Shown here: piece by piece, positions 26,134 to 35,696 of the stretch
Position numbering within the stretch: position 1 is the first letter of the stretch
Layout: each line of letters opens with the position of its first letter
Assembly (NCBI GenBank): GCA_964424105.1
Contig: CAYRHJ010000014.1
Coordinates: forward strand, 91,323-155,322
Reading direction: 5' to 3'
Length of the DNA: 64,000 nucleotides
DNA from: CAYRHJ01 sp964424105
GTDB taxonomy: Bacteria > Planctomycetota > Phycisphaerae > UBA1845
Translations under genes and position numbers: made by a program
The notes under the pieces: generated by a model
Told to the model about the DNA's origin: nothing
Databases searched by the model: none
What the model saw: only the letters and a program-made list of their open reading frames with translations

Positions 26134-26281
26134 ATGTCGTCATGTGACGATCGTCATCAACGTCCCATGGAAGTGCATAGAATGCGATTGAAACCGGCGG
26201 TGCTGGACTTCGCTTTCGCCCGCCCGGCGAACGAGGACGTCGCACGGAACATGGATTCAATTGCCTGGTGAATCTTCAAAC

Positions 26282-27229
26282 ATGACGCGCAAGAAATTTC
26301 ATATCCTGGTGACGGAACCGATGGGCAAGTCAGCCATGGCTCGTTTGGGCGAGGTCGGCGAGGTGGTGACGCTGGATCGATTCGACGAAGAGTCATTACT
26401 CGACGCCGTTCCGCATGCCCACGCCCTGATCGTGCGAAGCGCCACAAATGTGACCGCACGCGTTATTGCCGCGGCGAAACGTCTGCGTGTGATCGGACGG
26501 GCGGGCGTGGGACTGGATCATATCGACGTTTCGGCGGCGCGGGCTGCGGGCATTCGGGTCGTGTACACGCCGGCTGCGTCCACCGACGCGGTGGCTGAAC
26601 TGACCGTGGGCTTGATCATCGCCCTGGAGCGTCAGGTGATGTGGGGTCATTCGATGGTGATTGCCGGCGAATTCGCGCTTGCGCGGCGGGCGTTGATCGG
26701 GCGAGAGCTTCGCGGTCTGACGTTGGGAGTTGTCGGGATGGGGCGTATCGGGTCGGCGGTGGCGAGAATCTGTGGGCCGGGGTTGGGAATGGGCATCATT
26801 TACAACGACATCCAGCCCATCGCCCTGGCGGGGTTGGCGGCCCGATCTGTCGATAAGTTGACCTTGTATCATGATGCCGACGTGGTCAGTTTGCATGTAC
26901 CGCTGACGGACGAGACCCGGCACATGATCAGCGCCGCCCAGCTCGCACGATTCAAGCCGACATCCACCCTGGTCAACACCTCCCGCGGAGCGGTCGTTTG
27001 TGCCGGCGCGCTGGCTGATGCGCTTCGCGAAAGGCGTCTGGCTGGGGCAGCGTTGGATGTACTGGAAACCGAGCCGCCGCCACCGGACCATCCCCTGCTC
27101 GACTTGCCGAACGTGATTTTGACACCGCATCTGGGGGCTAGAACGGCACTTGCACTGGAACGAATGGAGAATGTTGTTGACGACGTCATTGCCGTTCTGG
27201 AGAATCGACAGCCGACTTGGTGCGTTTAG
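26282..27229 (+). CDS. D-2-hydroxyacid dehydrogenase, phosphoglycerate dehydrogenase-like
   Basis: 315 aa from ATG 26282 (MTRKKFHILVTEP); the frame reaches an upstream TTG-type start without a ribosome-binding site. Rossmann motif GVVGMGRIGSAVA, catalytic Arg in LVNTSRGAVV, Glu in ALDVLETEP and His in LTPHLGARTALALERM are all present. RAGVGLDHIDVSAARAAGI is typical of SerA. It lacks the C-terminal ACT or ASB domain of full-length SerA, so it is the short form. Likely step: 3-phosphoglycerate to 3-phosphohydroxypyruvate (NAD), though other hydroxyacids are possible. Confidence 0.88.
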   Translation: MTRKKFHILVTEPMGKSAMARLGEVGEVVTLDRFDEESLLDAVPHAHALIVRSATNVTARVIAAAKRLRVIGRAGVGLDHIDVSAARAAGIRVVYTPAASTDAVAELTVGLIIALERQVMWGHSMVIAGEFALARRALIGRELRGLTLGVVGMGRIGSAVARICGPGLGMGIIYNDIQPIALAGLAARSVDKLTLYHDADVVSLHVPLTDETRHMISAAQLARFKPTSTLVNTSRGAVVCAGALADALRERRLAGAALDVLETEPPPPDHPLLDLPNVILTPHLGARTALALERMENVVDDVIAVLENRQPTWCV

Positions 27230-27334
27230 TCGCGCGGCAGGTTGCAGAGATTTTCCTGACCTGACGATATATGAAACTGGCGTGCGTCGCGTTAGCATCC
27301 CGCGAAACCCTGGCACTTGCCTATTAACAGATTT

Positions 27335-28486
27335 ATGATCGATCTGGCCTTGGCCCAATTTGACACGCTCGCACCGGCGACGGGAATCGGGGCCTTTGTC
27401 GCCCGAAATTGGGCGCTCTTGAGCATCGCCACCACGCTGGCTGTCCTGATCGTCATCCCCACGCTGATCCTGCGCAAGTACACGCGAATCGCCATCAATC
27501 TGATGGACGACTTTTCGCCGCCGGTTTGGCCTGAAGCTCGGGACGCGACGCACGATCGACATGAAGGCGTGCACGTGGATTTTGTGGCCTTCGACGGGCA
27601 CTCGCTGCGGGGAACCGTTCTGCCTTCGGCCATGGGTCGACGCACCAAGGGCATGATTGTTTTCGCCCATGAATTCGGCAGTGATCGATTCAGCCACACG
27701 CAATACAGCCGCCCTCTGCGCGATGCCGGATTCGACGTTTTCGTATTTGACTTCCGCGGGCATGGGGAGTCGCCCGGCGAGGATGGATACAAGCCGCGAC
27801 AATTTCCCAGCGATCGCGAGCAGGCTGACATGCTGGGCGCCATCGCCTTTATCGAGGACTACCTGGAACAAAAAGGTCGACCGGTCAACGTGGGGCTATT
27901 CGGATTGTCGCGCGGGGGTGGTGCTGCTCTTTTGGCAGCCGCGGGCATCGATAGCGTTCGGGCGATCGCCGTGGACGGTGGATTCAGCAGCGATGCGGTT
28001 CTCGAATACCTGGCCAAACGATGGGCCCGCATTTTTGCCAAGCTTCGCCTGTATTATGAAACGCCGCCGCCGAGCTATTGGCGGTTCGTGCGCTGGCTCA
28101 TTCTGACCAACGCCCAGCGGCGCTTCGGCTGTCGCTATCCATCCGTGCGGAAGGTGCTGGGGAGGCTATCGGGCAAGCCACTTTTTTTCATCCACGGTGA
28201 ACGCGATACGTATATTCCGTATGAGCAGACGCAGATGTTGTATGGCTTGTCCGACGAGCCCAAACATTTGTGGGTCGTTCCGGGTGCTCGGCACAATCAC
28301 AGCGTCATCAAGGAGCCCGAAGCCTATGCCCAGCGGATCGTCGGGTTTTTTAACGACTACTTGGCCGGCGATTCCCGGTCGTTCGATCCTCAAGCGGTGC
28401 TCGTTGACCTCGCCCAACCCATCGAAACCGAATGGCAACACCCACGCCACACCGAACCCGTCCCCACCGTCCGTTCAACCCGGTAG
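27335..28486 (+). CDS. Membrane-anchored alpha/beta hydrolase
   Basis: 383 aa from ATG 27335. An N-terminal membrane helix (WALLSIATTLAVLIVIPTLI) is followed by an alpha/beta-hydrolase domain: oxyanion region VFAHEFGSDRFS, VFDFRGHGESPGED, nucleophile elbow GLSRGGGAALL (Ser), acid near HGERDTYIPYEQ and His in ARHNHSV. It resembles FrsA or BAAT-type and 'serine aminopeptidase' hydrolases. Substrate unknown. The C-terminal ~25 residues are Pro/Thr-rich and probably disordered. Confidence 0.82.
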   Translation: MIDLALAQFDTLAPATGIGAFVARNWALLSIATTLAVLIVIPTLILRKYTRIAINLMDDFSPPVWPEARDATHDRHEGVHVDFVAFDGHSLRGTVLPSAMGRRTKGMIVFAHEFGSDRFSHTQYSRPLRDAGFDVFVFDFRGHGESPGEDGYKPRQFPSDREQADMLGAIAFIEDYLEQKGRPVNVGLFGLSRGGGAALLAAAGIDSVRAIAVDGGFSSDAVLEYLAKRWARIFAKLRLYYETPPPSYWRFVRWLILTNAQRRFGCRYPSVRKVLGRLSGKPLFFIHGERDTYIPYEQTQMLYGLSDEPKHLWVVPGARHNHSVIKEPEAYAQRIVGFFNDYLAGDSRSFDPQAVLVDLAQPIETEWQHPRHTEPVPTVRSTR

Positions 28487-28561
28487 CGTCGCAATGTGCC
28501 TGCGTTCTTGCGAGTCGCGCTGGTCATGGCGCGGCGAGAAATTCAGCGCAGCATCGACGTG

Positions 28562-29065
28562 TCAATAGGTGATCGGATTGGGACCCGATTTCCAAGCCTG
28601 GAAGAGTTGGCGACATAGCTCGGTTCGGACGTCCGCGAAGATTTTGACGGGACTGCGACCCATTGTATAGAGCGTCGCACAAGGCAGGTCGATCTCGCTG
28701 AAGCCGGCGTGGGCTGCGTCGGCGATGGCGGCTCCGTAGATGACGGCGTCGAGTTTCGCCCAATGAATGGCCGCGGCGCACATGGGGCAGGGTTCGCACG
28801 TGGTGGCCAAGACGTGACCGGAAAGATCGATGCGTTGAAGTTGCGTGCAGGCCAGACGAATCGCGTTGATTTCCGCGTGGGCGGTTGAATCACACGTGGC
28901 TCGCACGGAATTATGTGCGACACAAATCAACGTGCCGTCGGACTTGGCGATGGCTGCACCGAAAGGCGATTCGCCGGCAGCGATGCCCTGGCGACAAACG
29001 TCGATGGCGCGATGCATGAGTTCGTCGAAATGTGCAGCGGGTGGGGATTGGTCTTGTGGTGACAT
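28562..29065 (-). CDS. Nucleoside/base deaminase (CMP/dCMP deaminase family)
   Basis: 167 aa. Zinc deaminase motifs HAEINAIRLA (His, catalytic Glu) and CEPCPMCAAAIHWAKLDAVI (PCxxC). The DLPCATLYTMGRSPVKIFAD segment after the core resembles guanine deaminase or TadA-like paralogues more than tRNA adenosine deaminase itself. It probably deaminates a free base or nucleoside. Confidence 0.87.
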   Translation of the reverse strand: MSPQDQSPPAAHFDELMHRAIDVCRQGIAAGESPFGAAIAKSDGTLICVAHNSVRATCDSTAHAEINAIRLACTQLQRIDLSGHVLATTCEPCPMCAAAIHWAKLDAVIYGAAIADAAHAGFSEIDLPCATLYTMGRSPVKIFADVRTELCRQLFQAWKSGPNPITY

Positions 29066-29188
29066 AGACGATTCACCTTTCGATGTACGTTCGGGGTTTT
29101 ATAGGCGTCGATGGACGTCCGGGATTCCGCGGCTGGGCGGGAGGCTCGCCATCGCCGGTGATTTCGATTGGTCGTTGGAAACGGGGCA

Positions 29189-29824
29189 TCAGGGTCGTGC
29201 TTCCAGGGCGGCGACACGTTGTTCCAATTCGGCGAGGCGTTTTTCCAGGTCGCTGACATTCGAAGCCGACCGATTGGTCGACGAAGTTGGGCCTGGGTCG
29301 GCGAAGTTCTCGTCGGGCTGGTCGTTTTCCGGATAGAAGAGGTGTGCGTAGCGTACGGTGGATTGGCCCGGTGCGCGGGGCAGGATGCGGACCAGGGGTG
29401 GGTCCTGCGACGACAATTCAGCCAGGATGCCTTCGACGTAGCGAAGATCGGGCATGCGGTGCATTCGATCGCAGCGGGTTCGCAGTTCGCCGACGGTTTG
29501 CGGTCCACGGAGCAGCAATTCAGCCAAAATCGCCTGTTCGCGGGGCGACCATCCGCAAGTCGAGGATGCCTGATGTTGAAATCGAACGGATCTGGCGCCT
29601 AGCGCGATTTCAGCCCGGCGAATGAGCTGCATGCGCATCAGTTCCTGAACGGTGTCGGCGACGTCGCCTTCGGCGAACTCGTATACGGGATGGCGATTGG
29701 ACTTCTGATTGCAGCCGGCCAGCAGGGCGTTCAGGGTCAGCGGATACTGATCCGGCACGGTCAAGGCCTTTTCAATCATCACGCCCAGCACGCGCCTTTG
29801 CGCGGCGGTTAATATCAGCGCCAT
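29189..29824 (-). CDS. YceH family protein (DUF480)
   Basis: 211 aa from ATG 29824 (MALILTAAQRRVLGVMIEKA), with GGGAG eight bases upstream; the longer frame has no support. The conserved paired winged-helix segments are ALTVPDQYPLTLNALLAGCN, QKSNRHPVYEF, LLLRGPQTVGELRTRC and GQSTVRYAHLF. It ends with a coiled coil (VSDLEKRLAELEQRVAALEA). Function unknown across the family, possibly regulatory. Confidence 0.92.
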   Translation of the reverse strand: MALILTAAQRRVLGVMIEKALTVPDQYPLTLNALLAGCNQKSNRHPVYEFAEGDVADTVQELMRMQLIRRAEIALGARSVRFQHQASSTCGWSPREQAILAELLLRGPQTVGELRTRCDRMHRMPDLRYVEGILAELSSQDPPLVRILPRAPGQSTVRYAHLFYPENDQPDENFADPGPTSSTNRSASNVSDLEKRLAELEQRVAALEARP

Positions 29825-30006
29825 CGTCTCGACTCCCATGCAGCCGTGCCGGTCGCGGACTTGACCCCATGCCCTGGCGAGTCGAAAGTTCGCGTGCACG
29901 GCTTAACGAGTTCAGTTTAGCGTCGGCAGGCATCCGGTCCAGCCGGAGTTGAAGGAAAGATCAGTCGGCCCTACATTACGCGCTGGGGAACCGAAGGAGG
30001 AATTTC

Positions 30007-30990
30007 ATGAGCCGACGTTTTATTGGCGACATGGCGCCCGGCGAGCGCATCGAATCCCAGACGTTCTTGATTGCGTCGAAGGACCTGCGAACGACCACGC
30101 AAGGGTCGTTGTACATCCACGCCATTCTGGCAGACCGCACGGGTGAATTGGTGGCCCGGGCCTGGTCCGCCTCGGAAGAAATGTACGAGGCCATGCCCAC
30201 CGGCGGGTTCATCAACGTCAAGGGTCGAACGGAGAGTTACAAGGGAAACCTCCAGTTCATCATCGAGGCGATTCGACCGGTCGAAACGAGCAACGTGGAG
30301 TTGGCGGAATTTCTGCCCCGCACCAAGCGAGACGTCGAGGAGATGTGGTCGCGGGTTCGCGAGATTCTGGGGACCATTCGCGACCCACACGTCGCGGCCT
30401 TGATGCAGGAGTTTTTGCGAGACGAGGATCGCGTGGACCGATTCAAGCAGGCGCCGGCGGCGCGGGAAATGCACCATGCCTATATCGGCGGCCTACTCGA
30501 GCATACGTTGAATCTTCTGGAGATGGCCAGCTTGATTATCCCGCGTTATCCGCGCGTCAGTCTGGACTTGGTCTTGGCGGGCCTGTTCCTGCACGACATC
30601 GGCAAGACGGCGGAGTTGGGATTCGCCACGAACTTTGAATACACGGACGAAGGGCAACTATTGGGGCATCTTGCCATCGGCGTGCTGTGGATTGAGGAGA
30701 TGGCCCAACGGGCGTCCAAGACCCTGGGCCAACCGTTTCCTGAAAAGATCAAATGGGTGTTGCAGCACATTGTGTTGAGTCATCATGGCCGCGTGGAATT
30801 CGGAAGCCCCAAGGTCCCGGCGATACCGGAAGCGATCGCGATACATTATTTGGATAATCTGGACGCCAAACTGGACATGTCCGTCCGGGTCATCGACGCG
30901 GACAGCGACGGCAGCCGGGATTGGACGCAGTTTCATCGGGGGTTGGAGACGAAGCTTTACAAGACCGCGGTGTTGGCTACGGAGGAATGA
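30007..30990 (+). CDS. YhaM-like 3'-5' exoribonuclease (OB fold + HD domain)
   Basis: 327 aa. AAGGAGGAA lies directly before the ATG. Residues 1-95 form an OB-fold (LIASKDLRTTTQGSLYIHAI, GFINVKGRTESYKGNLQFII). The HD phosphohydrolase domain follows with HHAYIGGLLEHTLNL, LFLHDIGKTAEL and IVLSHHGRVEFGSPKVP, then LDNLDAKL. This is the YhaM/CBF1 architecture, a Mn-dependent single-strand RNA and DNA trimming enzyme in Firmicutes. All HD metal residues are visible. Confidence 0.9.
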   Translation: MSRRFIGDMAPGERIESQTFLIASKDLRTTTQGSLYIHAILADRTGELVARAWSASEEMYEAMPTGGFINVKGRTESYKGNLQFIIEAIRPVETSNVELAEFLPRTKRDVEEMWSRVREILGTIRDPHVAALMQEFLRDEDRVDRFKQAPAAREMHHAYIGGLLEHTLNLLEMASLIIPRYPRVSLDLVLAGLFLHDIGKTAELGFATNFEYTDEGQLLGHLAIGVLWIEEMAQRASKTLGQPFPEKIKWVLQHIVLSHHGRVEFGSPKVPAIPEAIAIHYLDNLDAKLDMSVRVIDADSDGSRDWTQFHRGLETKLYKTAVLATEE

Positions 30991-31189
30991 GTGCGGTGTG
31001 AGCGGGGTATAGATGGTGTCGGGGTGATTTTGCGGGCCGATTCCCTTCACGGCGGGTTGGCGTTGTGCAGGGGGTGTGACGAAACCAATTGTGTCATCGC
31101 GAAGAAATTTGTTGACAAGCTTGATGAAAGCATGAACCGCTTCCTGACCGTTGAAGGACGGTTTGTTGTCGGCGGTTCTTGAACGATCC

Positions 31190-32533
31190 ATGAGATACAC
31201 GCAAATCACGCAATCGCAGATTGGAACCATGCTGGATACCATCGGCGTGGATTCAATCGACGCGCTGTTTCGAGGTGTGCCGTCATCGGCGGGAGGCCTG
31301 GCCAAGCTGGACATTCCGAATGGAATCAGTGAGCCGGAGCTTCTGGCGGACCTTGAGAGTCTGTCGTCGAAGAACCGGACCTGTGTGGATAGCGATTTGA
31401 TCTGTTTCCTGGGCGGCGGGGTCTACGATCATTTTTGCCCGACGGTGGTCGAACACCTTTCAACGCAGAGCGAATTCTTGACGGCCTACACACCCTATCA
31501 AGCCGAGGCGGCGCAAGGGACGTTGCAGGCCTTCTACGAATTTCAAACGATGATTTGCCAATTGACGGGAATGGACGTGGCCAACGCGTCACTTTATGAA
31601 CAGGCCAGCGCGGTCGCGGAGGCGGTGTTTATGGCCACCGCGGTGACGAAGCGAAACCGAGTGCTGGTTTCGTCGGTGATTCACCCCGATTCGTTGCGCG
31701 TCTTGCAAACGTTGAGCTACGAACAGGATCACGAATTCGTGAAGGTGCCCGTGGTTGGGGGCGTCACGGATGGGGACGCACTGGCGTCGGCGATCGATGG
31801 CCGAACGGCGGCGATCGTGGTGCAGTCGCCGAATTACCTGGGAGTGATTGAGCATGTGACCGACATGGCACGGCTGGCCCATGACGCAGGCGCCCTTCTG
31901 ATTCAGGTATTCGATCCGATGAGTTGCGGATTGTTGAAGCGGCCTGGGGAGATGGGCGTCGATATCGCCGTGGGCGAAGGGCAGCCGCTGGGCATCCCAA
32001 TGGCCTACGGCGGTCCGTTCCTGGGCTTGCTCGCGTGTCGTGAAGCGTTTTTGCGAAAAATGCCGGGGCGGGTCGTGGGCGCAACGCTCGACGCCGAAGG
32101 CAAACGAGGATTTTGCCTGACGTTGCAGGCTCGCGAACAGCATATCAAACGGGAACGGGCCACCAGCAACATCTGCACGAATCAAGGTTTGTTGGCGATG
32201 CGGGCGGCCGTCTACATGGCGGCGATGGGACGAAACGGCCTTCGCCAAGCCGCACAGCTATGCCTCGACAAGGCCCACTATGCGGCGAAATGTATTGACG
32301 AACTGGACGGTTTCGATTTGCGATTCGCAGGCCCGTTTTTCCGAGAATTCGTCATCCGCTCGCGCAAGCCGGTGACAGAAGTTTTGCGCCATTGCCGACA
32401 ACGCAACATTCTAGCCGGCGTCGACTTGGGACGATGGTTTGACGACCTGGACGATTGTTTCATGGTTGCGGTGACGGAGAAACGCACCAGAAAGCAGATT
32501 GACGCACTGGTGGGCGCGCTCGCTGCGGTGTGA
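31190..32533 (+). CDS. gcvPA: Glycine dehydrogenase (decarboxylating) subunit 1
   Basis: 447 aa from ATG 31190 (MRYTQITQSQIGTML); the frame's first codon, a TTG at 31151, is unsupported. Typical N-terminal half of P-protein: YDHFCPTVVEHLSTQSEFLT, YTPYQAEAAQGTLQAFYEFQ, EGQPLGIPMAYGGPFLGLLA. With GcvPB it forms the split PLP-dependent P-protein of the glycine cleavage system. gcvT and gcvH are not in the window; YgfZ at 12 kb is a GcvT relative but not GcvT. No glycine riboswitch is apparent upstream. Confidence 0.96.
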   Translation: MRYTQITQSQIGTMLDTIGVDSIDALFRGVPSSAGGLAKLDIPNGISEPELLADLESLSSKNRTCVDSDLICFLGGGVYDHFCPTVVEHLSTQSEFLTAYTPYQAEAAQGTLQAFYEFQTMICQLTGMDVANASLYEQASAVAEAVFMATAVTKRNRVLVSSVIHPDSLRVLQTLSYEQDHEFVKVPVVGGVTDGDALASAIDGRTAAIVVQSPNYLGVIEHVTDMARLAHDAGALLIQVFDPMSCGLLKRPGEMGVDIAVGEGQPLGIPMAYGGPFLGLLACREAFLRKMPGRVVGATLDAEGKRGFCLTLQAREQHIKRERATSNICTNQGLLAMRAAVYMAAMGRNGLRQAAQLCLDKAHYAAKCIDELDGFDLRFAGPFFREFVIRSRKPVTEVLRHCRQRNILAGVDLGRWFDDLDDCFMVAVTEKRTRKQIDALVGALAAV

Positions 32534-32638
32534 CGCGATGGGACACTGCCTGGCGTGTGCCCAGTCGCCTGGAATCACACCGGACAAACGTCACGCCGGG
32601 CGTTTTCTAAGTGAGGGTCGTCTGCAAGGAGTGATTCA

Positions 32639-34141
32639 TTGAATACCGGTCTCGTACGCCAAGCCGCGAAGCTGCCCCATGAACTGGACCACCCGTTGTT
32701 GTTCGAGACAACCTCGGCGGGTGCCTGTGCGGTGTCACTTTCTGAGAGCGATGTTCCTGGTTGTGACGCGTTAGAAGTCATTGGGCGGGAGCACGTCAGT
32801 GCCGCGGGGCCGGATCTGCCGGAAATAGGCGAGTTGGATCTGGTTCGCCACTACACGCGGTTGGCCCATCGTGTCTACAGTGTCGATGCCAATTTCTATC
32901 CGCTGGGCAGTTGCACCATGAAGTACAACCCGCGGATCAATGAGCGGGCCGCGGGGATGCCGGGGTTCGCAGCCCTGCATCCCTTGCAGAACGACGACGA
33001 CGTGCAGGGAATGCTGGAGCTTCTGTTTCGCCTGCGCTCGTATCTGGAGGAGATTTCCGGTCTGGCTGAGGTGACCCTGCAACCGGCGGCGGGTGCGCAG
33101 GGCGAGATGACCGGTTTGATGCTGATCAACGCCTATCACCGCAGCCGAGGCGAAAATCGGCGGAAGGTATTGGCTCCGGGATCGGCACACGGCACCAATC
33201 CCGCGACGTGCACGATGTGCGGCCGATTCGCGTGCGTGGTGAAATCCAAGTCGGACGGGCGAGTGGATCTGGACGATCTACGATCGCAGGTGGATGACGA
33301 TACGGCTGCGCTCATGTTGACCAATCCGAACACCGTCGGCGTGTTTGACGAGCAGATCGTGGACATCGCGAACATTCTGCATGCGCGAGGTGCCCAACTG
33401 TACATGGACGGGGCCAACATGAACGCGCTGCTGGGCATCGCCAAGCCGGGCGATTTCGGTGTGGACGCGATGCACTTCAATACGCACAAGACGTTCAGCA
33501 CGCCGCACGGGGGCGGTGGCCCGGGAGCGGGGCCGGTGGGCGTGGCGGAACATTTGCGACCTTTTCTGCCGGTGCCGCAGGTCGAACGCCGCCCGGACGG
33601 CGGTTTCACCTGGAGCTACGACCGACCGAAGACCATCGGCAAGGTCAGGTCGTTCTACGGCCAATCGGGCGTCCTGGTGCGAGCCTATGCCTACATCCGC
33701 GGATTGGGCGCGAACGGCCTGCTGGACGTTTCGCGAATAGCGGTTCTCGCCGCGAATTATCTGGCCGCACGTTTGAAGAAGCGCTATCACATGCCCTTTC
33801 CGCCTCCCTACGCGCATGAATTCGTCACGGTGCCAAGATTCGGTCACTCCGGCGTGACTGAAATTGACGTGGCCAAGCGGTTGATCGATTTCGGATTCCA
33901 TCCGCCGACGATGAGTTGGCCCATTCATCACTGCCTGATGATCGAGCCGACGGAGACGGAGTCGCTGGCTACGTTGGACGCGTTCGCGGACGCGCTGTTG
34001 GCCATCGCCGACGAAATCGAGCACGATCCCCAGACCGTCAAATCCGCTCCGCACACCGCGCCGGTCAAGCGAATGGACGAGGTTTCCGCGGCGCGGCGGC
34101 CGAATGTGCGGTGGAAATCATCATCAGGGCCGCAGCCGTGA
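32639..34141 (+). CDS. gcvPB: Glycine dehydrogenase (decarboxylating) subunit 2
   Basis: 500 aa. TTG start at 32639 supported by AAGGAG seven bases upstream. PLP-binding Lys in MHFNTHKTFSTPHGGGGPG near residue 284. Other blocks include LGSCTMKYNPRINE and PAAGAQGEMTGLMLINAYH. Catalyses glycine decarboxylation with GcvPA, passing the aminomethyl group to lipoyl-GcvH. 105 bases separate it from gcvPA. The lipoate-ligase-like gene at 41.7 kb could serve GcvH. Confidence 0.96.
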   Translation: MNTGLVRQAAKLPHELDHPLLFETTSAGACAVSLSESDVPGCDALEVIGREHVSAAGPDLPEIGELDLVRHYTRLAHRVYSVDANFYPLGSCTMKYNPRINERAAGMPGFAALHPLQNDDDVQGMLELLFRLRSYLEEISGLAEVTLQPAAGAQGEMTGLMLINAYHRSRGENRRKVLAPGSAHGTNPATCTMCGRFACVVKSKSDGRVDLDDLRSQVDDDTAALMLTNPNTVGVFDEQIVDIANILHARGAQLYMDGANMNALLGIAKPGDFGVDAMHFNTHKTFSTPHGGGGPGAGPVGVAEHLRPFLPVPQVERRPDGGFTWSYDRPKTIGKVRSFYGQSGVLVRAYAYIRGLGANGLLDVSRIAVLAANYLAARLKKRYHMPFPPPYAHEFVTVPRFGHSGVTEIDVAKRLIDFGFHPPTMSWPIHHCLMIEPTETESLATLDAFADALLAIADEIEHDPQTVKSAPHTAPVKRMDEVSAARRPNVRWKSSSGPQP

Positions 34142-34229
34142 AGAAGCGGTCGAGCACCGCCGATTTTAGATTTCAAACGGGCGTTGAGTTGATTTTCTGA
34201 ATTGTGTTACCAGCTTCGCGGACTTCGCC

Positions 34230-34475
34230 ATGAAGACGACGCAGTATCTTGAATTTCGCCGGCGTCTGCCCGGCCGCATCGAAATTCAGGATGCTTGGAT
34301 TGAGCGTGTGATGGCGACTCCTGCGTGGAAGGAAATGCAGTCGGATGGTAGAATGAAGATGTGGGCGAGGATTGCGGAAGCCGGCGGAAGATATCTGCGT
34401 GTGATTGTGTTGCAGGATGGAGAAACGGTTCACAACGCGTTCTTCGACCGTGGGTTTAGGATGGAATCACCATGA
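34230..34475 (+). CDS. Small putative toxin paired with DUF2283 protein
   Basis: 81 aa, basic: FRRRLPGRIEIQDAWIERVM, then RMKMWARIAEAGGRYLRVIV and VHNAFFDRGF. This is the pattern of DUF4258-like or RelE-type small proteins that precede DUF2283 genes. It overlaps the next gene by four bases (ATGA), the usual toxin-antitoxin coupling. RNase activity is inferred only. Confidence 0.75.
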   Translation: MKTTQYLEFRRRLPGRIEIQDAWIERVMATPAWKEMQSDGRMKMWARIAEAGGRYLRVIVLQDGETVHNAFFDRGFRMESP

Positions 34476-34672
34476 AAGTCAAGTATTTCGCGGAAACCGA
34501 CACCCTCCATATCCTGTTGAGCGACCGTCAAGTCGTCGAGACACGAGACCTCAACGAAAACGTCCTGCTCGACCTCGACGGTGAAGGCAAGGTCGTCGCC
34601 CTGACTATCGAGCACGCCATGGAACGATCCGGAACGCGACTGGATTTTTCGTACGAACCCAGCGCCGCGTGA
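34472..34672 (+). CDS. DUF2283 protein, putative antitoxin
   Basis: 66 aa: MKVKYFAETDTLHILLSDRQ, then NVLLDLDGEGKVVALTIEHA, the DUF2283 signature. Members of this family usually sit beside small basic toxin genes. Coupled to the upstream gene by ATGA. Confidence 0.88.
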   Translation: MKVKYFAETDTLHILLSDRQVVETRDLNENVLLDLDGEGKVVALTIEHAMERSGTRLDFSYEPSAA

Positions 34673-34760
34673 CGTTGGCGAGGGGCCGATTCATTCTAAC
34701 CGCCGGGCGTGGGCATCGGCTCGCCGCCATGCAGAGGCCGGATGGGCGGTGGAATTTGTC

Positions 34761-34835
34761 ATGAAAATGAAGGACGTCGCCGAAACGAACACGGTTCACA
34801 TCGTCGATATTGCCCCGATCGCCGCAATCACTTAG
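34761..34835 (+). pseudogene. Remnant of a second DUF2283 gene
   Basis: A 24-codon frame MKMKDVAETNTVHIVDIAPI matches the first residues of the intact DUF2283 protein (MKVKYFAETDTLHILLSDRQ) at most positions and then stops. It lies 89 bases downstream of the intact copy. Too short to be functional. Confidence 0.45.
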
Positions 34836-34847
34836 AATGACCGTACC

Positions 34848-35300
34848 TTGAAGCCGCTGCGCGTCTATATTGATACCTCCGTGATCGGCGGCTGCTTGGA
34901 CGAGGAGTTCAGGGCGGATAGCCGTCGCTTGCTGCACATGGCCCAGCACGGTGAACTCGAGCTGCTGGTTTCCGAACTACTGCTGGAGGAGCTATCGCGA
35001 GCCCCGGACGACGTTCGGGCGGTCATGCCGGGCTTGGTCGAAGAAAAGGCCAAGACCATTCCGTTGTCGCCTGAAGCCGACCGGTTAAAGGATGCGTACT
35101 TGTCCAACGGCGTCCTTGGTCCGGCATCGGTCAACGATGCACTGCATGTCGCCCTAGCCACGGTGAACGGAGCTGACGTGGTGGCGAGTTGGAACTTCAA
35201 GCACCTCGTTCACCTGGACAAGATTCGTGGTTTCAACGCGGTCAACCTGTTGCAGGGTTATCCGCCGATCGAAATCCGTTCACCGAAGGAGTTGGTCTGA
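34848..35300 (+). CDS. PIN-domain protein (VapC-like toxin)
   Basis: 150 aa. VYIDTSVIGGCLDEEFRADS carries the first PIN Asp; ELLLEELSRAP the acidic helix; ASVNDALHVALATVNGADVV the downstream acidic pair and WNFKH the end of the fold. Likely Mg-dependent RNase. Start TTG at 34848 (LKPLRVYIDTS); no ATG is available upstream of the first strand. Followed with a one-base overlap by a small gene that should be the antitoxin, the reverse of the usual vapBC order. Confidence 0.85.
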   Translation: MKPLRVYIDTSVIGGCLDEEFRADSRRLLHMAQHGELELLVSELLLEELSRAPDDVRAVMPGLVEEKAKTIPLSPEADRLKDAYLSNGVLGPASVNDALHVALATVNGADVVASWNFKHLVHLDKIRGFNAVNLLQGYPPIEIRSPKELV

Positions 35301-35503
35301 TGGCCGCAAGAATCAAGCCCTTCGATTGTGTAGACATGAAAAACGCCATCCAAAGGGATCTCGCCAAGGAATGGAAGGGTCTGTCAGATGAGGAGATCCG
35401 TCGGCGGATTCATCGCCGATTGGAAACGAGCGACGACCCATTGGCCCGCTGGTGGCGGTCCGTACGGGATCCCAAAGCCGGGTCGCCGGATGCGAAGGGT
35501 TGA
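35300..35503 (+). CDS. Small partner of PIN protein, putative antitoxin
   Basis: 67 aa: IKPFDCVDMKNAIQRDLAKE then LSDEEIRRRIHRRLETSDDP. Charged and helical, starting in the stop codon of the PIN gene (TGATGG). No named family is recognised; the antitoxin role rests on position and size. Confidence 0.65.
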   Translation: MAARIKPFDCVDMKNAIQRDLAKEWKGLSDEEIRRRIHRRLETSDDPLARWWRSVRDPKAGSPDAKG

Positions 35504-35696
35504 TGCGCTTTCCGCGGCCCTTGGTGTAGGACAGGTTTCACCCGCCGCTGACGATTGATGACATCCATGCCGCGGCTGCGGTCAGCGAGAACGCCGTTCA
35601 TCCATTCCGCTTGTTGGCGTTTCCCGGCCGCAATCGAAGTTTGTAGCGATATCATATTCGTAAGGGCCGCTCAGTGTAGGAGGGCGCAACGCGACC

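Noticed and set aside
26396..27871. 491-codon minus-strand open frame
   Set aside because: Runs antisense across two well-supported genes (hydroxyacid dehydrogenase and hydrolase); no domain and shadow-type composition.
30991..31189. Possible glycine riboswitch before gcvPA
   Set aside because: I looked for the paired conserved glycine-aptamer cores and saw none; only an ordinary leader.
33278..34054. 258-codon minus-strand frame
   Set aside because: Antisense to gcvPB; no recognisable motif.
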